Shown: piece by piece, positions 47,409-56,605 of the stretch | Position numbering within the stretch: the stretch's first letter is position 1 | How the letters are laid out: every line of letters starts with the position of its first letter | Origin: JAPLUA01 sp964625855 | Lineage (GTDB): Bacteria; Verrucomicrobiota; Verrucomicrobiia; Limisphaerales; UBA8199 | Assembly (NCBI GenBank): GCA_964625855.1 | Contig: CAZVFC010000019.1 | Location: forward strand, 62,001-126,000 | DNA length: 64,000 bases | Reading direction: 5' to 3' | Notes under the pieces: generated by a model | What the model was told of the DNA's origin: nothing | Seen by the model: the letters and a program-made list of their open reading frames with translations, nothing else | Databases searched by the model: none | Translations under genes and position numbers: made by a program

Positions 47409-49319
47409 ATGGCGATCAAGCATCTAACCGAAGAGCAAGTCCGAACCTGGACGCTCGAACAGAAGGACCGGTGGTGGCTGGACAACGTGTGGAAGGGGGA
47501 CATGCCGCAACTGACGCTGCGTTCGGGGGTGACGGGAATGATCATCGGCGGGTTGCTGTCGCTGACGAACCTTTACGTTGGCGCGAAGACCGGCTGGACG
47601 CTCGGGGTGGGAATCACCTCGGTCATTCTGGCCTTTGCGGCGTTCAAACTGCTTTCCGCGGTTGGCCTGGGCAAGGACTTCACCCTGCTGGAGAACAACA
47701 CCATGCAGTCCATCGCCACCGCGGCGGGTTATATGACCGCGCCGCTGATCTCGAGCCTGGCCGCCTACATGATGGTGACCAACCAGGTGATCCCGATGAT
47801 GCACACCCTGATCTGGATCGTGGCCATCGCCATCCTGGGCGTCCTGTTCGCCTTCCCCCTGAAGCGCCGCTACATCAACGACGAACAACATCCATTCCCC
47901 GAAGGGCGGGCCGCCGGGATCGTGATGGACGCGCTGCACACCGGCGATGCTGCCAGTGGGTTGCTCAAGGCCAAACTGCTGGCGGTTACCGGGGGCGTGG
48001 CCGCCCTGCTCAAGCTCATGCAGAGCGAGGCGATCATGACCAAGTTCCGCCTGGGCGCGCTGGCGGTGCCGGAGTTTCTCGACGGCTGGGTTTACCGCCT
48101 CACAACGCTCAAGATCTTCGGCACCGACCTGCGCCAATTGACCGTGCGGCCGGATACGGACTTCGTGATGATGGCGGCGGGCGGGCTCATGGGCATCCGG
48201 ACCGGCGTTTCGCTCATGGTCGGCGCGGTCATCAACTACCTAATCCTGGTGCCTCTGATGATCTCCGCAGGAGACATTCATGGCCGCGAGGTCAACGGCG
48301 TCGTGCAGTTCGGATTCCGGGAGATCACCAAGTGGGCTTTGTGGGGAGGTGTGGCCATGATGACGACGGCCTCACTGTTCGCCTTTTTTGCCAAACCGCA
48401 GATTCTGATAAGCGCCTTTCGGGGCCTGGGGCGGAAACGCGCCGGCGGGGATCAGGACCCCATGACCGCCATCGAATTGCCGATGTGGGTTTTCGTCGTG
48501 TTCATCCCCCTCATCGGCGCGTTGACGGTGTGGCTGGCTCATCTGTTCTTCGGCGTGTCGTTCTGGCTGGGCATGATCGCCATCCCACTCATATTTGTTT
48601 TCACCGTCATCGGGGTGAATTCGACGGCGCTGACCTCGATTACCCCGACGGGGGCGCTGGGCAAGCTGACACAGCTCACGTATGGCGTCCTGGCGCCGGG
48701 CAACATCAAGACCAACCTGATGACGGCCGGGATCACCGCCGAAGTCGCCAGCAACGCCTCGAACCTGCTCATGAATATCAAGCCGGGCTATATGCTGGGC
48801 GCCAAACCTCGCCTGCAAGCCATCGGCCATGTGCTGGGTGTATTGGCAGGCGCCATCGTGGCCGCGCCGGTATTTTACTACGTTTTTCTGCCCAAGGGAC
48901 CGAGCCAATTAGTTTCCGACCAGTATCCCATGCCCGCGGCCACTATCTGGCGGGCGGTCGCGGAGTTGCTCATGCAGGGGCTGGGGAACCTGCCGGTGTC
49001 CGCGCGCTGGGCGGTGCTTATCGGGGCCCTCCTGGGGCTGGCCTTTGAAGGGGTGCGCCTGGCAACCAAGGGCCGCTTCTGGCTCTCCGGCGTGGGCATC
49101 GGGCTGGCCACGGTGATCCCCTTCAACACTTGCTTTGCCATGTTCTTAGGTTCTCTGTTCTTCTGGGTGGCCGAGCGGCTGTGCTCGAAGAAGGAATCGG
49201 CTGGCAATCGGATCATCGTGCAGAACATGGAACCGATCTGCGCCGGAGTGATTGCCGGCGGCGCGCTCATGGGTATTGCCGTGATCCTGATCGAGAACTT
49301 CGCCCTGGCGCGACGCTGA
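47409..49319 (+). CDS. OPT family oligopeptide transporter
   Basis: This 636-residue membrane protein has about 14-16 hydrophobic helices and the OPT signatures LTEEQVRTWTLEQKDRWWL at the N-terminus, GGLLSLTNLYVGAKTGWTLG, FPEGRAAGIVMDALHTGD and SITPTGALGKLTQLTYGVL. OPT proteins import oligopeptides or metal-siderophore complexes by proton symport; the substrate here is unknown. ATG 47409 (MAIKHLTEEQ) fits the family better than an upstream TTG. It is monocistronic. Confidence 0.9.
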   Translation: MAIKHLTEEQVRTWTLEQKDRWWLDNVWKGDMPQLTLRSGVTGMIIGGLLSLTNLYVGAKTGWTLGVGITSVILAFAAFKLLSAVGLGKDFTLLENNTMQSIATAAGYMTAPLISSLAAYMMVTNQVIPMMHTLIWIVAIAILGVLFAFPLKRRYINDEQHPFPEGRAAGIVMDALHTGDAASGLLKAKLLAVTGGVAALLKLMQSEAIMTKFRLGALAVPEFLDGWVYRLTTLKIFGTDLRQLTVRPDTDFVMMAAGGLMGIRTGVSLMVGAVINYLILVPLMISAGDIHGREVNGVVQFGFREITKWALWGGVAMMTTASLFAFFAKPQILISAFRGLGRKRAGGDQDPMTAIELPMWVFVVFIPLIGALTVWLAHLFFGVSFWLGMIAIPLIFVFTVIGVNSTALTSITPTGALGKLTQLTYGVLAPGNIKTNLMTAGITAEVASNASNLLMNIKPGYMLGAKPRLQAIGHVLGVLAGAIVAAPVFYYVFLPKGPSQLVSDQYPMPAATIWRAVAELLMQGLGNLPVSARWAVLIGALLGLAFEGVRLATKGRFWLSGVGIGLATVIPFNTCFAMFLGSLFFWVAERLCSKKESAGNRIIVQNMEPICAGVIAGGALMGIAVILIENFALARR

Positions 49320-49702
49320 ACCCCGGACCACTAGCCTCACGCCTTGAAGTCCTGAATCGGATCGTGGAAGTCGGCTTCGTGCCCGTCTTCTATCATGGCG
49401 ATCTCGATAGTCGCTTCGCAGGTGCTGTCCCTCGCTCTGAGCGATCACATCCCGGTTACGGTTGACTTCGGACTGTAGCGTGCCACTGGAATCGTTGGAT
49501 CGTAAGACTGGTTGCGGGCAGGTGCGCCAAACACACGCCATGGGCATCTCCATCGTTCGAGGCTTGGCCAGTGCCATCCGAACGCCATGCGCAAGAGATG
49601 CACCTCTAGCGGCGAATCCAAGAGATGCCGCCGGACCTGGAGCAATGCCGCCGCGCCGGGGCGTCCTGCAACAAACCGGGCGGCGCAGGCTTGTGGGACC
49701 GA
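49320..49702. other. Intergenic region with diverged GATGCAC-type repeat
   Basis: No gene is recognised. At about 49571-49605 the stretch GCCATCCGAACGCCATGCGC, then AAGAGATGCACC, resembles 16388-16421 (GCCATGCGCACGCCGTGCAC, then AAGGGATGCACA). This suggests two diverged copies of the same repeat family. Confidence 0.45.
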
Positions 49703-52216
49703 TCAGGGGCGGAAAGTGATTCCCAGGGTGACGGCATGGTCGCACGGAGGTTTGGCTGGGAGCGTCACGAGGAGTCCGTCTTCCGATTGGGTCCAATTGA
49801 GTCGGCCGCTGTGGCCGAGAAGTCGGACCTGCTCGACGGTGTTCGGCGAGAAAGGGGCGCCTTTGGCGAGAGACTCGACGACGAGCCTGCCTTCAACGGG
49901 CCAGGCGAGGGCGATAGCGTACAGAATCGGGCCCTTGGTCGTGAACCGGAAGTCACGGCTGGTGAAGGCCTGGCGTTTTGTGTCGGAGAACGATCCGCCG
50001 CCGACGGCGGTGGGGCCTTCGCCAAAAATCTTCCAGGGCCGCGTTCCGTAGATAGCCTCGCCGTTGACCTTGAGCCAGCGACCAAGTTCCCGGAGCATCT
50101 GCTGTTCGGGCTCGGGTATGGTGCCATCCGGTTTGGGGCCGATATTCAGCAGTAACGCGCCGTTCTTGCTGACGATGTCCAGAAAGTCGCCGAGGATGTG
50201 CTCGACTGTCTTGTACTGGTGATTGGTGATGTAGCCCCAGGAATTCTTCGACACGGAGTTGCACGTCTGCCAGAAGTCGGGCCGAATATCATTGAGTTGG
50301 CCACGTTCGACATCGAACACGCCGGTTGCTTCCGGAAAGGATTCGCCCTCCCAACGTTTGAAGTTGATGGCGACGGCTTTGCGCCATTGCGCCCCGCGGT
50401 TGTAGTAGTAAGCGGCGAAACGCTTCAGGTAAGCCTGGAAAACCGGCTGGCAAATCCACCAGTCGAAATAGACCAGTCGCGGTTGGTACTTATCCACGAT
50501 CTCGCAGGACCGGAGCAGCCAGTCGTCGAGAAAGGCCGGGTCGGGAGGTTCGGATTGGTTTTCAGCGAGGCGCTGGTTGCGGGCCGGGCCGTAGAGGCCG
50601 GCCCAGTTCGTATTGCACACGTCGGACTCGAACCAGAGGGCGCGGTCGTAGAACCACCAATGCTCGGCGCGGTGCGATGAGGCGCCGAACACTAGTCCCT
50701 CCTTGCGAACCGCTTTGGCGAGGCTCCCGATGATGTCGCGCCGGGGACCCATTTTAGCCGCCGACCAGTCGGTGCAGTCGCTGTTGTACATCGGGAAACC
50801 GTCATGGTGCTCGGCGACCGGCACGACGTACTTGATGCCGGCCTCCTTGAATAGCCTCGCCCAAGCCTTCGGATCAAAGCGTTCAGCCCGGAACAGCGGG
50901 ATGAAATCCTTGTAGCCGAACTTCGACGGCGACCCGTAGGTGGCGAGGTGATGGCTGAACTCAGGCGCGTTGGTCCGGTACATATTGCGCGGATACCACT
51001 CGCTGCCGAAGGCCGGGACGGAATAGGCCCCCCAATGAATGAAGACACCCAGTTTCGCATCCTGATACCAGCGCGGCGTCGTGAAGCCTCCCAGCGAGGG
51101 CCAATTCGGCTGGAAGGGGCCGCCATTGGCGACGGCCTCAATCTTCTGCAGGCGGGCAGCGACCTTCGCGCTCGATAGTCTCGTCACCAGCGGCAAACCT
51201 AGGCCGGGCATCTGCTCCTTGCCCACCCGCAGCAGGTAGTCGAGCACCTTGCGCTCAACCTGCAACGCAGTGCCGTGCTTGTGGCCTGCCGGAAAGGAGA
51301 CTTTCCTGGTGATGTCGGTGAACGACAGGAAGTCGCGCGTTTTCACGGCGCCGTAAACACCGGCCCGGTAGGCATCGAAATAGATGAGCCAATCCTCCCC
51401 GATCTTGAGGGCGCAGGGGCCTTCGGTGAATTGCTCGGTGAATGGTGGGGAGCCGCCGCTCCACGGGCCGAGCGCGCTGTCGCCGAAGGCGACCCGCAGG
51501 TTCCGTATCGGGCGGCTGTTGTCTTTGTGGATAAGCAGATACCGGGCTCCGTCCTTAAGTATGAAGCCGTCAATTATGCTGTAGCCGGGCTCAAAGAACA
51601 ACCTGGCGGGAGCGAAGGTCTTGAAGTCGCGCGTAGTGGTATAGTAGGCGCGCTGGTTATTATCATGGGGCTCCAGGTTGTCCGGGTAGCGGCCAGGAAT
51701 AGTGGAGGACCAGACGATAATCAACTGCTTGCCGCCCTCGTTGTAGAACAACTCCGGCGCCCAGACATTAACGGTGGTTGGCTCATGAGCCATCACCGGC
51801 ACGAACTTCTGCTCCGACCAGTGGACGAGATCCTGTGAATGAGCGTAGCCGAAGCCCGGGTCCCCGCGCCAACCGGTCGTCCAGACCAAGTGAAACGTCC
51901 CGTCCGGGCCGCGGAGCAGACTGGGGTCGCGCATCAACTTGCCGGCGCCGACGCTGGGCTTGAGGAATACCCCGGGCACATTCGTCCAGTGCCAACCGTC
52001 GAAACTGAACAGGAAACGGAGCCCATCGCCGGCGGGTTCGCGGAAGGAGGTGAACAGGTAGACGGCAGGTTCGGACGGGGTACCGGCAGCGCAGAGGTTG
52101 GGCGAAACTGAGAGAGACGTAGTGATCAGGATCGCCGGCAAGAGCCGCAAAGTAGCGCAGATCTTCAATCTATCAGTATCACTCAGAATAGTTGCATTCT
52201 GGGAGGATTTCTTCAT
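49703..52216 (-). CDS. Exported GH43-like/GH29 two-domain alpha-L-fucosidase
   Basis: In this 837-residue protein, residues about 50-350 form a five-bladed GH43/GH117-like propeller (LMRDPSLLRGPDGTFHLVWT, APELFYNEGGKQLIIVWSS). Residues about 370-750 form a GH29 fucosidase (DAKLGVFIHWGAYSVPAFGS, YVVPVAEHHDGFPMYNSDC, and YFDWW near 582-586, where the nucleophile Asp of WFD is expected). A small C-terminal beta domain follows. The signal peptide core is LPAILITTSLSVSPNLCAAG. The first 22 residues (KKSSQNATILSDTDRLKICA) are encoded by the end of the putative mobile element 52151-54200, so the native start may have been replaced. It removes alpha-linked fucose from extracellular glycans. Confidence 0.85.
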   Translation of the reverse strand: MKKSSQNATILSDTDRLKICATLRLLPAILITTSLSVSPNLCAAGTPSEPAVYLFTSFREPAGDGLRFLFSFDGWHWTNVPGVFLKPSVGAGKLMRDPSLLRGPDGTFHLVWTTGWRGDPGFGYAHSQDLVHWSEQKFVPVMAHEPTTVNVWAPELFYNEGGKQLIIVWSSTIPGRYPDNLEPHDNNQRAYYTTTRDFKTFAPARLFFEPGYSIIDGFILKDGARYLLIHKDNSRPIRNLRVAFGDSALGPWSGGSPPFTEQFTEGPCALKIGEDWLIYFDAYRAGVYGAVKTRDFLSFTDITRKVSFPAGHKHGTALQVERKVLDYLLRVGKEQMPGLGLPLVTRLSSAKVAARLQKIEAVANGGPFQPNWPSLGGFTTPRWYQDAKLGVFIHWGAYSVPAFGSEWYPRNMYRTNAPEFSHHLATYGSPSKFGYKDFIPLFRAERFDPKAWARLFKEAGIKYVVPVAEHHDGFPMYNSDCTDWSAAKMGPRRDIIGSLAKAVRKEGLVFGASSHRAEHWWFYDRALWFESDVCNTNWAGLYGPARNQRLAENQSEPPDPAFLDDWLLRSCEIVDKYQPRLVYFDWWICQPVFQAYLKRFAAYYYNRGAQWRKAVAINFKRWEGESFPEATGVFDVERGQLNDIRPDFWQTCNSVSKNSWGYITNHQYKTVEHILGDFLDIVSKNGALLLNIGPKPDGTIPEPEQQMLRELGRWLKVNGEAIYGTRPWKIFGEGPTAVGGGSFSDTKRQAFTSRDFRFTTKGPILYAIALAWPVEGRLVVESLAKGAPFSPNTVEQVRLLGHSGRLNWTQSEDGLLVTLPAKPPCDHAVTLGITFRP

Positions 52217-53925
52217 GCGGCGAGGGCGAGGGTAAGTTTCTGCGTATCGGCGTGTTGGGCCGCGACCAAGGCAGTGAGGACGGCGCGGCCAGATTCGGTG
52301 ACAAGGTAGCGATGGGTGTGAGGCAACTTGCGAATCAGGCCATGGGCACGGAGCAGGCGCAGCTTGCGACCGACCGAGGCGGAGCGGCGACGAGCGGCCT
52401 TTTTATCGCGCGGCGGGCCTGGATAGAGCAGGTGCTGGAGGTCGCGGTTGCGAAATCCGGCGATGGTCCACTCGCCCCGGCTCAGCGCGCTGAGCAAGTC
52501 GGCGTCGGCCCCCAAAGGATGGAGGGCGCGGAAGCGTTGACCTTGGTGAGTCACGGGACGGCAGAGAGGAGCGGCCATTTGGCCCAGCGGGAGCGCGAGT
52601 TGAGTGCTGGCCAACGCGTCGAGGTAACGTCTGTTGGCGGCCTGACTGACCTGGGCCCGGCGAGGCAAGTCCATGACGGTTCGGCGCAAGGGACGCCAGG
52701 CGCGCTGAGGTTTTTGGTCCGGTACGCAGGAGTTGGCGCGAGGCCGAGAATCCGGGGGCAGGCTTTGGGGCGGGCGGGTGTCGCTAGCGGGCGCAATGGG
52801 GGGCAAGGGTGCTGGAGCTTGAGGGGCCGATTCGAGGCGAAAGACCGTGAACGCCTCGGGGCGGTTGAGGGTGTTCTCCACCCGCAAGAGGTTGCAGAAC
52901 TTGTCATAAGCCTTTTGGCCGTTAACGCCCGCCAGGTGCTTGATACAGACTCCTTCATGGCGGGTGAGCACGTCGGAGCGCACTTGGCCGTGGAAGCGAC
53001 CGTGCACCCTTCCGGTTTTGAGGGGTACGGGGTGGCCCAAAAAGCGCATGACGTCCGGGCTGCGAAAGCTGAGCAGGCCGTGCATGACAAAGGCAGGATA
53101 GAGGCGGGCCAAGTCACGGGGGTCAGCAAAAACCAGGTCGGTGGCATATTCGCTTTGGGTAACCGTCCAGTAGTAGAAGAGATTGGGGAAGGGGTTGAGA
53201 ATCTGCTGGCGCAGAGGGTGAGCGGCTGCCAGCAAACCGTTGAGGAGCTCCAGCCAAGCGCTCTGATGCTGGGAATCAGCCAAGGCCTGCGCACGAGCGG
53301 GGTCGGCCAAGGCAATGAAACAGTTATCGGCACGTTGGTAGGCCAGACCGGCGGCGTCCATTTGCTTGGCGAGCCACAGGCGGCCGTAGAGGCAGACATC
53401 GACGCTAAACGGGTACCAGGTTTGGAGGCGGACATGACAACGGCCGACCACCGGGTGTTCGTAGTAGTGATAGAGGTGAAGACAACGGCGTTGTTCACGG
53501 ACCGGTTGGAGCCAACGGCGCTCGCGAGCTCCACGCACGGTCATGGCCAGACAGGGTTCGACTGCCCCCAGAACGGCAATCAGGCCGCTCCGAACGCGGT
53601 CGCGCTGAGCGATGTGCTCAACGAACTGTTCCTTGCTGGTCTTGCTGGAGCGCAAGAAGTGGTAAGGCCGCCCAGAATTGGCGGCCAGGCTTTGGGCCTC
53701 CTGGAGGAGACGATGAGTCAGGCCTTTGGCATGGGAGGCGAAGTCGGTGAGGCGAACCTTGGCGGCACAGAGATAGGTGCGCATCCATTGTGGAGAAAAC
53801 AGAGGACGGAGGCAGGCATGGAAGCGGAGGCGGTCCCAGCCACCCAGAGCGCACTTGAGAAGCGGACCGAACTGGTCCACAAAACTCTTGGGAACCAGGT
53901 CTTCGGGTAAAGGTTTTGTTTCCAT
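52213..53925 (-). CDS. Uncharacterised 570-aa protein with C-terminal winged-helix-like region
   Basis: This 570-residue protein starts at METKPLPEDLVPKSFVDQF. Notable blocks are LLKCALGGWDRLRFHACLRP near the N-terminus, LYHYYEHPVVGRCHVRLQTW, FPNLFYYWTVTQSEYATDLV, and EGVCIKHLAGVNGQKAYDKF followed by CNLLRVENTLNRP. The C-terminal about 100 residues contain IAGFRNRDLQHLLYPG and SVGRKLRLLRAHGLIRKLPH followed by a beta wing, a likely DNA-binding winged helix. No transposase DDE, HUH or recombinase signature is visible. I recall similar unannotated proteins from several phyla. It lies within 12-bp terminal inverted repeats and overlaps the downstream fucosidase gene by 4 nt (ATGA). Confidence 0.75.
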   Translation of the reverse strand: METKPLPEDLVPKSFVDQFGPLLKCALGGWDRLRFHACLRPLFSPQWMRTYLCAAKVRLTDFASHAKGLTHRLLQEAQSLAANSGRPYHFLRSSKTSKEQFVEHIAQRDRVRSGLIAVLGAVEPCLAMTVRGARERRWLQPVREQRRCLHLYHYYEHPVVGRCHVRLQTWYPFSVDVCLYGRLWLAKQMDAAGLAYQRADNCFIALADPARAQALADSQHQSAWLELLNGLLAAAHPLRQQILNPFPNLFYYWTVTQSEYATDLVFADPRDLARLYPAFVMHGLLSFRSPDVMRFLGHPVPLKTGRVHGRFHGQVRSDVLTRHEGVCIKHLAGVNGQKAYDKFCNLLRVENTLNRPEAFTVFRLESAPQAPAPLPPIAPASDTRPPQSLPPDSRPRANSCVPDQKPQRAWRPLRRTVMDLPRRAQVSQAANRRYLDALASTQLALPLGQMAAPLCRPVTHQGQRFRALHPLGADADLLSALSRGEWTIAGFRNRDLQHLLYPGPPRDKKAARRRSASVGRKLRLLRAHGLIRKLPHTHRYLVTESGRAVLTALVAAQHADTQKLTLALAA

Positions 53926-54007
53926 GAGACTGTTTCTACCACATGGAGTCCCCGTTCCCAAACCGTTGATCTCGCCTAGGCGGCGGGGGCGGGCAGAGGC
54001 ATACAAC

Positions 54008-54085
54008 GCAGCGCGGCCAAGCCGCAACCAGAACCGGAAGGCGGAAAAGAACCAAACAGCTTTGGTTGCGGCTTGGCCGCGCTGC
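54008..54085. repeat. Perfect 23-bp inverted repeat near the right end of the element
   Basis: The arm 54008-54030 (core GCGCGGCCAAGCCGCAACC) is repeated as its exact reverse complement at 54063-54085, with a 32-nt loop. It lies between the 570-aa gene and the right terminal hairpins. Confidence 0.9.
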
Positions 54086-54093
54086 GCTGTACC

Positions 54094-54200
54094 GCAGAAT
54101 TGCATTCTGCAAAGGGTGCCTACACCCGAAGCGGCAGCAAATACTCGGAGCGCTGCCGATTACAAATCGGCGATACAGCAGATTGCAAATCTGCGCTACT
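54094..54200. repeat. Right-end three-hairpin array
   Basis: Three hairpins: GCAGAAT/ATTCTGC with loop TGC (54094-54110), CCGATT/AATCGG with loop ACA (54156-54170) and GCAGATT/AATCTGC with loop GCA (54178-54194). The last two are joined by CGATACA. Apart from the arm bases, this is the same unit as the array at 33957-34060 read in the opposite direction. Confidence 0.88.
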
Positions 54201-54230
54201 TCAGCGGCGGCCTTGCTCACAAGCTGAACG

Positions 54231-56591
54231 TCAACGCCCGTCCCACTGGAAGGAGCGGCCGGCCTCCAGATTGAGTTCGCGCGTGGTGTCTCCGTAGCGA
54301 AGCACGCAAGGCTGGCCCGCAAGGCTATGGATGTTGGCGGTGGTTAGTTTCCCTTCATGCCAGGCCAGGTCCACTTCGAAGCCGCCACGCGAGCGAAGGC
54401 CCTTGACGCTGCCGGTGCGCCAGGCCTTGGGCAAGGCGGGGAGCAGTTCGATCTGGCCGGCGTGGGACTGCAACAGCATTTCGGCAATGCCCGCCGTGCC
54501 GCCAAAATTGCCGTCAATCTGGAACGGTGGATGGGCGTCGAACATGTTTGGATAGGTGCGGGCCGGCGAGAGCAGCGACCGAAGGACGCTGTAGGCATGG
54601 TCGCCGTCCTGCAGTCGCGCCCACAGGTTCAGGCGCCAGCCCAGGCCCCAGCCGGTGGCACGATCGCCGCGGATTTCAAGTGACTTGCGGACGGCGGCGG
54701 CAAGGTCAGGCGTGCCGCGCAGCATGATGTCGTTGCCGGGAAAGAAGCCGTAGAGATGCGAGACGTGGCGGTGATTGCGGTCTCCGATCTTCATGTCCCA
54801 GTCTTCCAGCCATTCCTGGAGTTGGCCAGCTTCGCCAATTTGATTGGGGGCGAGGCGCGCGCGCGTTGCGGCAAGCTGCGCGCGAAAATCCTTGTCCACC
54901 CCGAGGATTTCGGCGGTTTGGATGCAGTGGGCGAAGAGGTCGCGCAGGATTTGCATGTCCATGGTCGGCCCGGCGCAAATGCTGGTGCGATAGGGATGCT
55001 TGTTTTCGGGCGACAACGACGGGCAGGTGACCAACCACTTGTGCGTCGGCTCCTCTACCAGAGTATCGAGGAAGAACTGCGCGGCACCTTTGATCGCTGG
55101 GTAGGACTTGGCAAGGAATTTCCTGTCGCCGGTGAACTGGTAATGCTCCCACAAGTGGAGGCAGAGCCAGGCTCCGCCAGTGGGCCAGAACCCATACACC
55201 GCGCCGTCCACCGGTCCAGTGGCCCGCCACGAATCGGTGTTGTGATGGGCGACCCAGCCCCGCGCGCCATAGTGGACTTTGGCCGTGCGCGCGCCGGTGT
55301 GGGTGAGGTCCTCGATCATGGCAAACAACGGCTCGTGACACTCGCTGAGGTTGCACGTCTCGGCCGGCCAGTAATTCATCTCCGTGTTGATGTTGATGGT
55401 GTATTTGCTCTCCCAAGGGGGCGTCATGCTTTCGTTCCACAGGCCCTGCAGATTGGCAGGCTGGTCGCCGGGGCGGGAGCAGGAGATGAGCAAGTAGCGA
55501 CCAAACTGGAAGTAGAGCGCTGCCAATTGCGGATCGTTGCCCTGCTCGAAGTTCCTGATCCGTTCGTCGGTGGGCAGCCGGGCCGCGTCGCTGGTACCCA
55601 GGTCTAACTGCACACGGCGGAAGAGGCGTTGATGTTCAGCCACATGCGCGGTGAGCAGAGCGGTAAATGGTTTCCTCCCGGCGGCGCGGAGCTGCTGGCT
55701 CACTGTCCTTTCCGGGTTGCCGCTCGTGTCCTGGTAGTTGCGGTAGCTCGTGGCAGCCGCGATCAGCAGCGTGGCCGAGTCCGCGCCGCTCACCGAGATC
55801 GAATCTGGCGCGATGGTGGTCGTGCCGTCTTCAGCCTCGACGCGGACCGCCGCTTCGAACTTGAGCGCGCCGGAGACGCCGTGGCATTCCCGGTTCACTC
55901 CTTTCAACCGCAGGGTGTTGCTGGTCACCGCCACCACGTTGGTTTGCGGGGAACGGAGCGAGCAGCGAAAGGAGACCTGGCCCGGCCGGTCGGCCGTGAG
56001 GCGCAAGACAACCACCTGGTCCACCGGGCTGGCGAAGATTTCGCGAATGAACTTGACGCCGTTCGCGGTGTAACAGACGCGCGCGACGGCGGTATCCAGG
56101 TTCAGATCGCGGCGATATTCGCTGACCTCCTTTACTTCAGGGAAGTCCAGGAGCAGGTCACCGACCGGCTGGTAAGGCATTTCCCGCAGCGGCCGGGCCA
56201 TCATGTTGTCGTGGATGAACTTCTCAGCCTCGAGATAACGGCCGGCGAAGATGAGGCGGCGGGCTTCGGGCAAGGCGGCAAGGGCATTGGTGTTGCTCGG
56301 ATCATAGGGGCCGGCGGCCCAGAGTGTGTCTTCATTGAGCTGGAGGCGTTCGCGCTCAATGCCGCCAAAGACCATGGCGCCGAGGCGTCCGTTGCCGACG
56401 GCCAGAGCCTCGACCCACTGGGCCGCCGGGCGCCGGTACCACAGGCTCAGCGGCGCGGGTGGCGGCTCGGCCGTGCCCAGCAACTCCCCGGCGAAACGGG
56501 GGGTGAGGTCGGTGGGAACATTGGCGGCGCCAGCCTGGAGCAGCGTCATGGCCGCCCCGGCGACGATCAGGGTGTGGATCATAGGATTCAT
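54231..56591 (-). CDS. GH95 alpha-L-fucosidase (inverting alpha-1,2-fucosidase family)
   Basis: This 786-residue exported enzyme has the GH95 N-terminal beta domain (LSLWYRRPAAQWVEALAVGN, GRLGAMVFGGIERERLQLNE, DTLWAAGPYDP) and an (alpha/alpha)6 barrel. NINTEMNYWPAETCNLSECH supplies the Asn/Asp pair used to activate water, and SPENKHPYRTSICAGPTMDM holds the usual acid-region block. The C-terminal beta domain follows (FEVDLAWHEGKLTTANIHSL). GH95 enzymes remove terminal alpha-1,2-fucose or galactose. ATG 56591 gives a signal peptide (IHTLIVAGAAMTLLQAGA); a GTG at 56609 overlapping the previous stop is an alternative. Confidence 0.93.
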   Translation of the reverse strand: MNPMIHTLIVAGAAMTLLQAGAANVPTDLTPRFAGELLGTAEPPPAPLSLWYRRPAAQWVEALAVGNGRLGAMVFGGIERERLQLNEDTLWAAGPYDPSNTNALAALPEARRLIFAGRYLEAEKFIHDNMMARPLREMPYQPVGDLLLDFPEVKEVSEYRRDLNLDTAVARVCYTANGVKFIREIFASPVDQVVVLRLTADRPGQVSFRCSLRSPQTNVVAVTSNTLRLKGVNRECHGVSGALKFEAAVRVEAEDGTTTIAPDSISVSGADSATLLIAAATSYRNYQDTSGNPERTVSQQLRAAGRKPFTALLTAHVAEHQRLFRRVQLDLGTSDAARLPTDERIRNFEQGNDPQLAALYFQFGRYLLISCSRPGDQPANLQGLWNESMTPPWESKYTININTEMNYWPAETCNLSECHEPLFAMIEDLTHTGARTAKVHYGARGWVAHHNTDSWRATGPVDGAVYGFWPTGGAWLCLHLWEHYQFTGDRKFLAKSYPAIKGAAQFFLDTLVEEPTHKWLVTCPSLSPENKHPYRTSICAGPTMDMQILRDLFAHCIQTAEILGVDKDFRAQLAATRARLAPNQIGEAGQLQEWLEDWDMKIGDRNHRHVSHLYGFFPGNDIMLRGTPDLAAAVRKSLEIRGDRATGWGLGWRLNLWARLQDGDHAYSVLRSLLSPARTYPNMFDAHPPFQIDGNFGGTAGIAEMLLQSHAGQIELLPALPKAWRTGSVKGLRSRGGFEVDLAWHEGKLTTANIHSLAGQPCVLRYGDTTRELNLEAGRSFQWDGR

Positions 56592-56605
56592 AACAGAATA
56601 GCCGT

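Larger units (their letters stand above)
52151..54200. mobile_element. Putative novel mobile element with 12-bp terminal inverted repeats
   Basis: The ends are AGTAGCGCAGAT (52151-52162) and its exact reverse complement ATCTGCGCTACT (54189-54200). Inside both ends lie hairpins in mirror order: CAGAAT-type (52183-52201 and 54094-54110), and AGATT-type next to the terminus. Between them is a single gene for a 570-aa protein of unknown function. No target-site duplication is evident outside the ends. The element separates two fucosidase genes of one locus and supplies the 5' end of one of them. Confidence 0.55.

Noticed and set aside
52192..53910. 572-codon plus-strand frame opposite the 570-aa protein
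   Set aside because: Both frames are open. The minus strand has the stronger protein character (winged-helix block, aromatic-rich motifs) and agrees with a remembered family.
52191..54110. TTGCATTCTG on both sides of the 570-aa gene as a target-site duplication
   Set aside because: Both occurrences are part of the CAGAAT/ATTCTG hairpins inside the element ends, so they are element sequence, not duplicated target.
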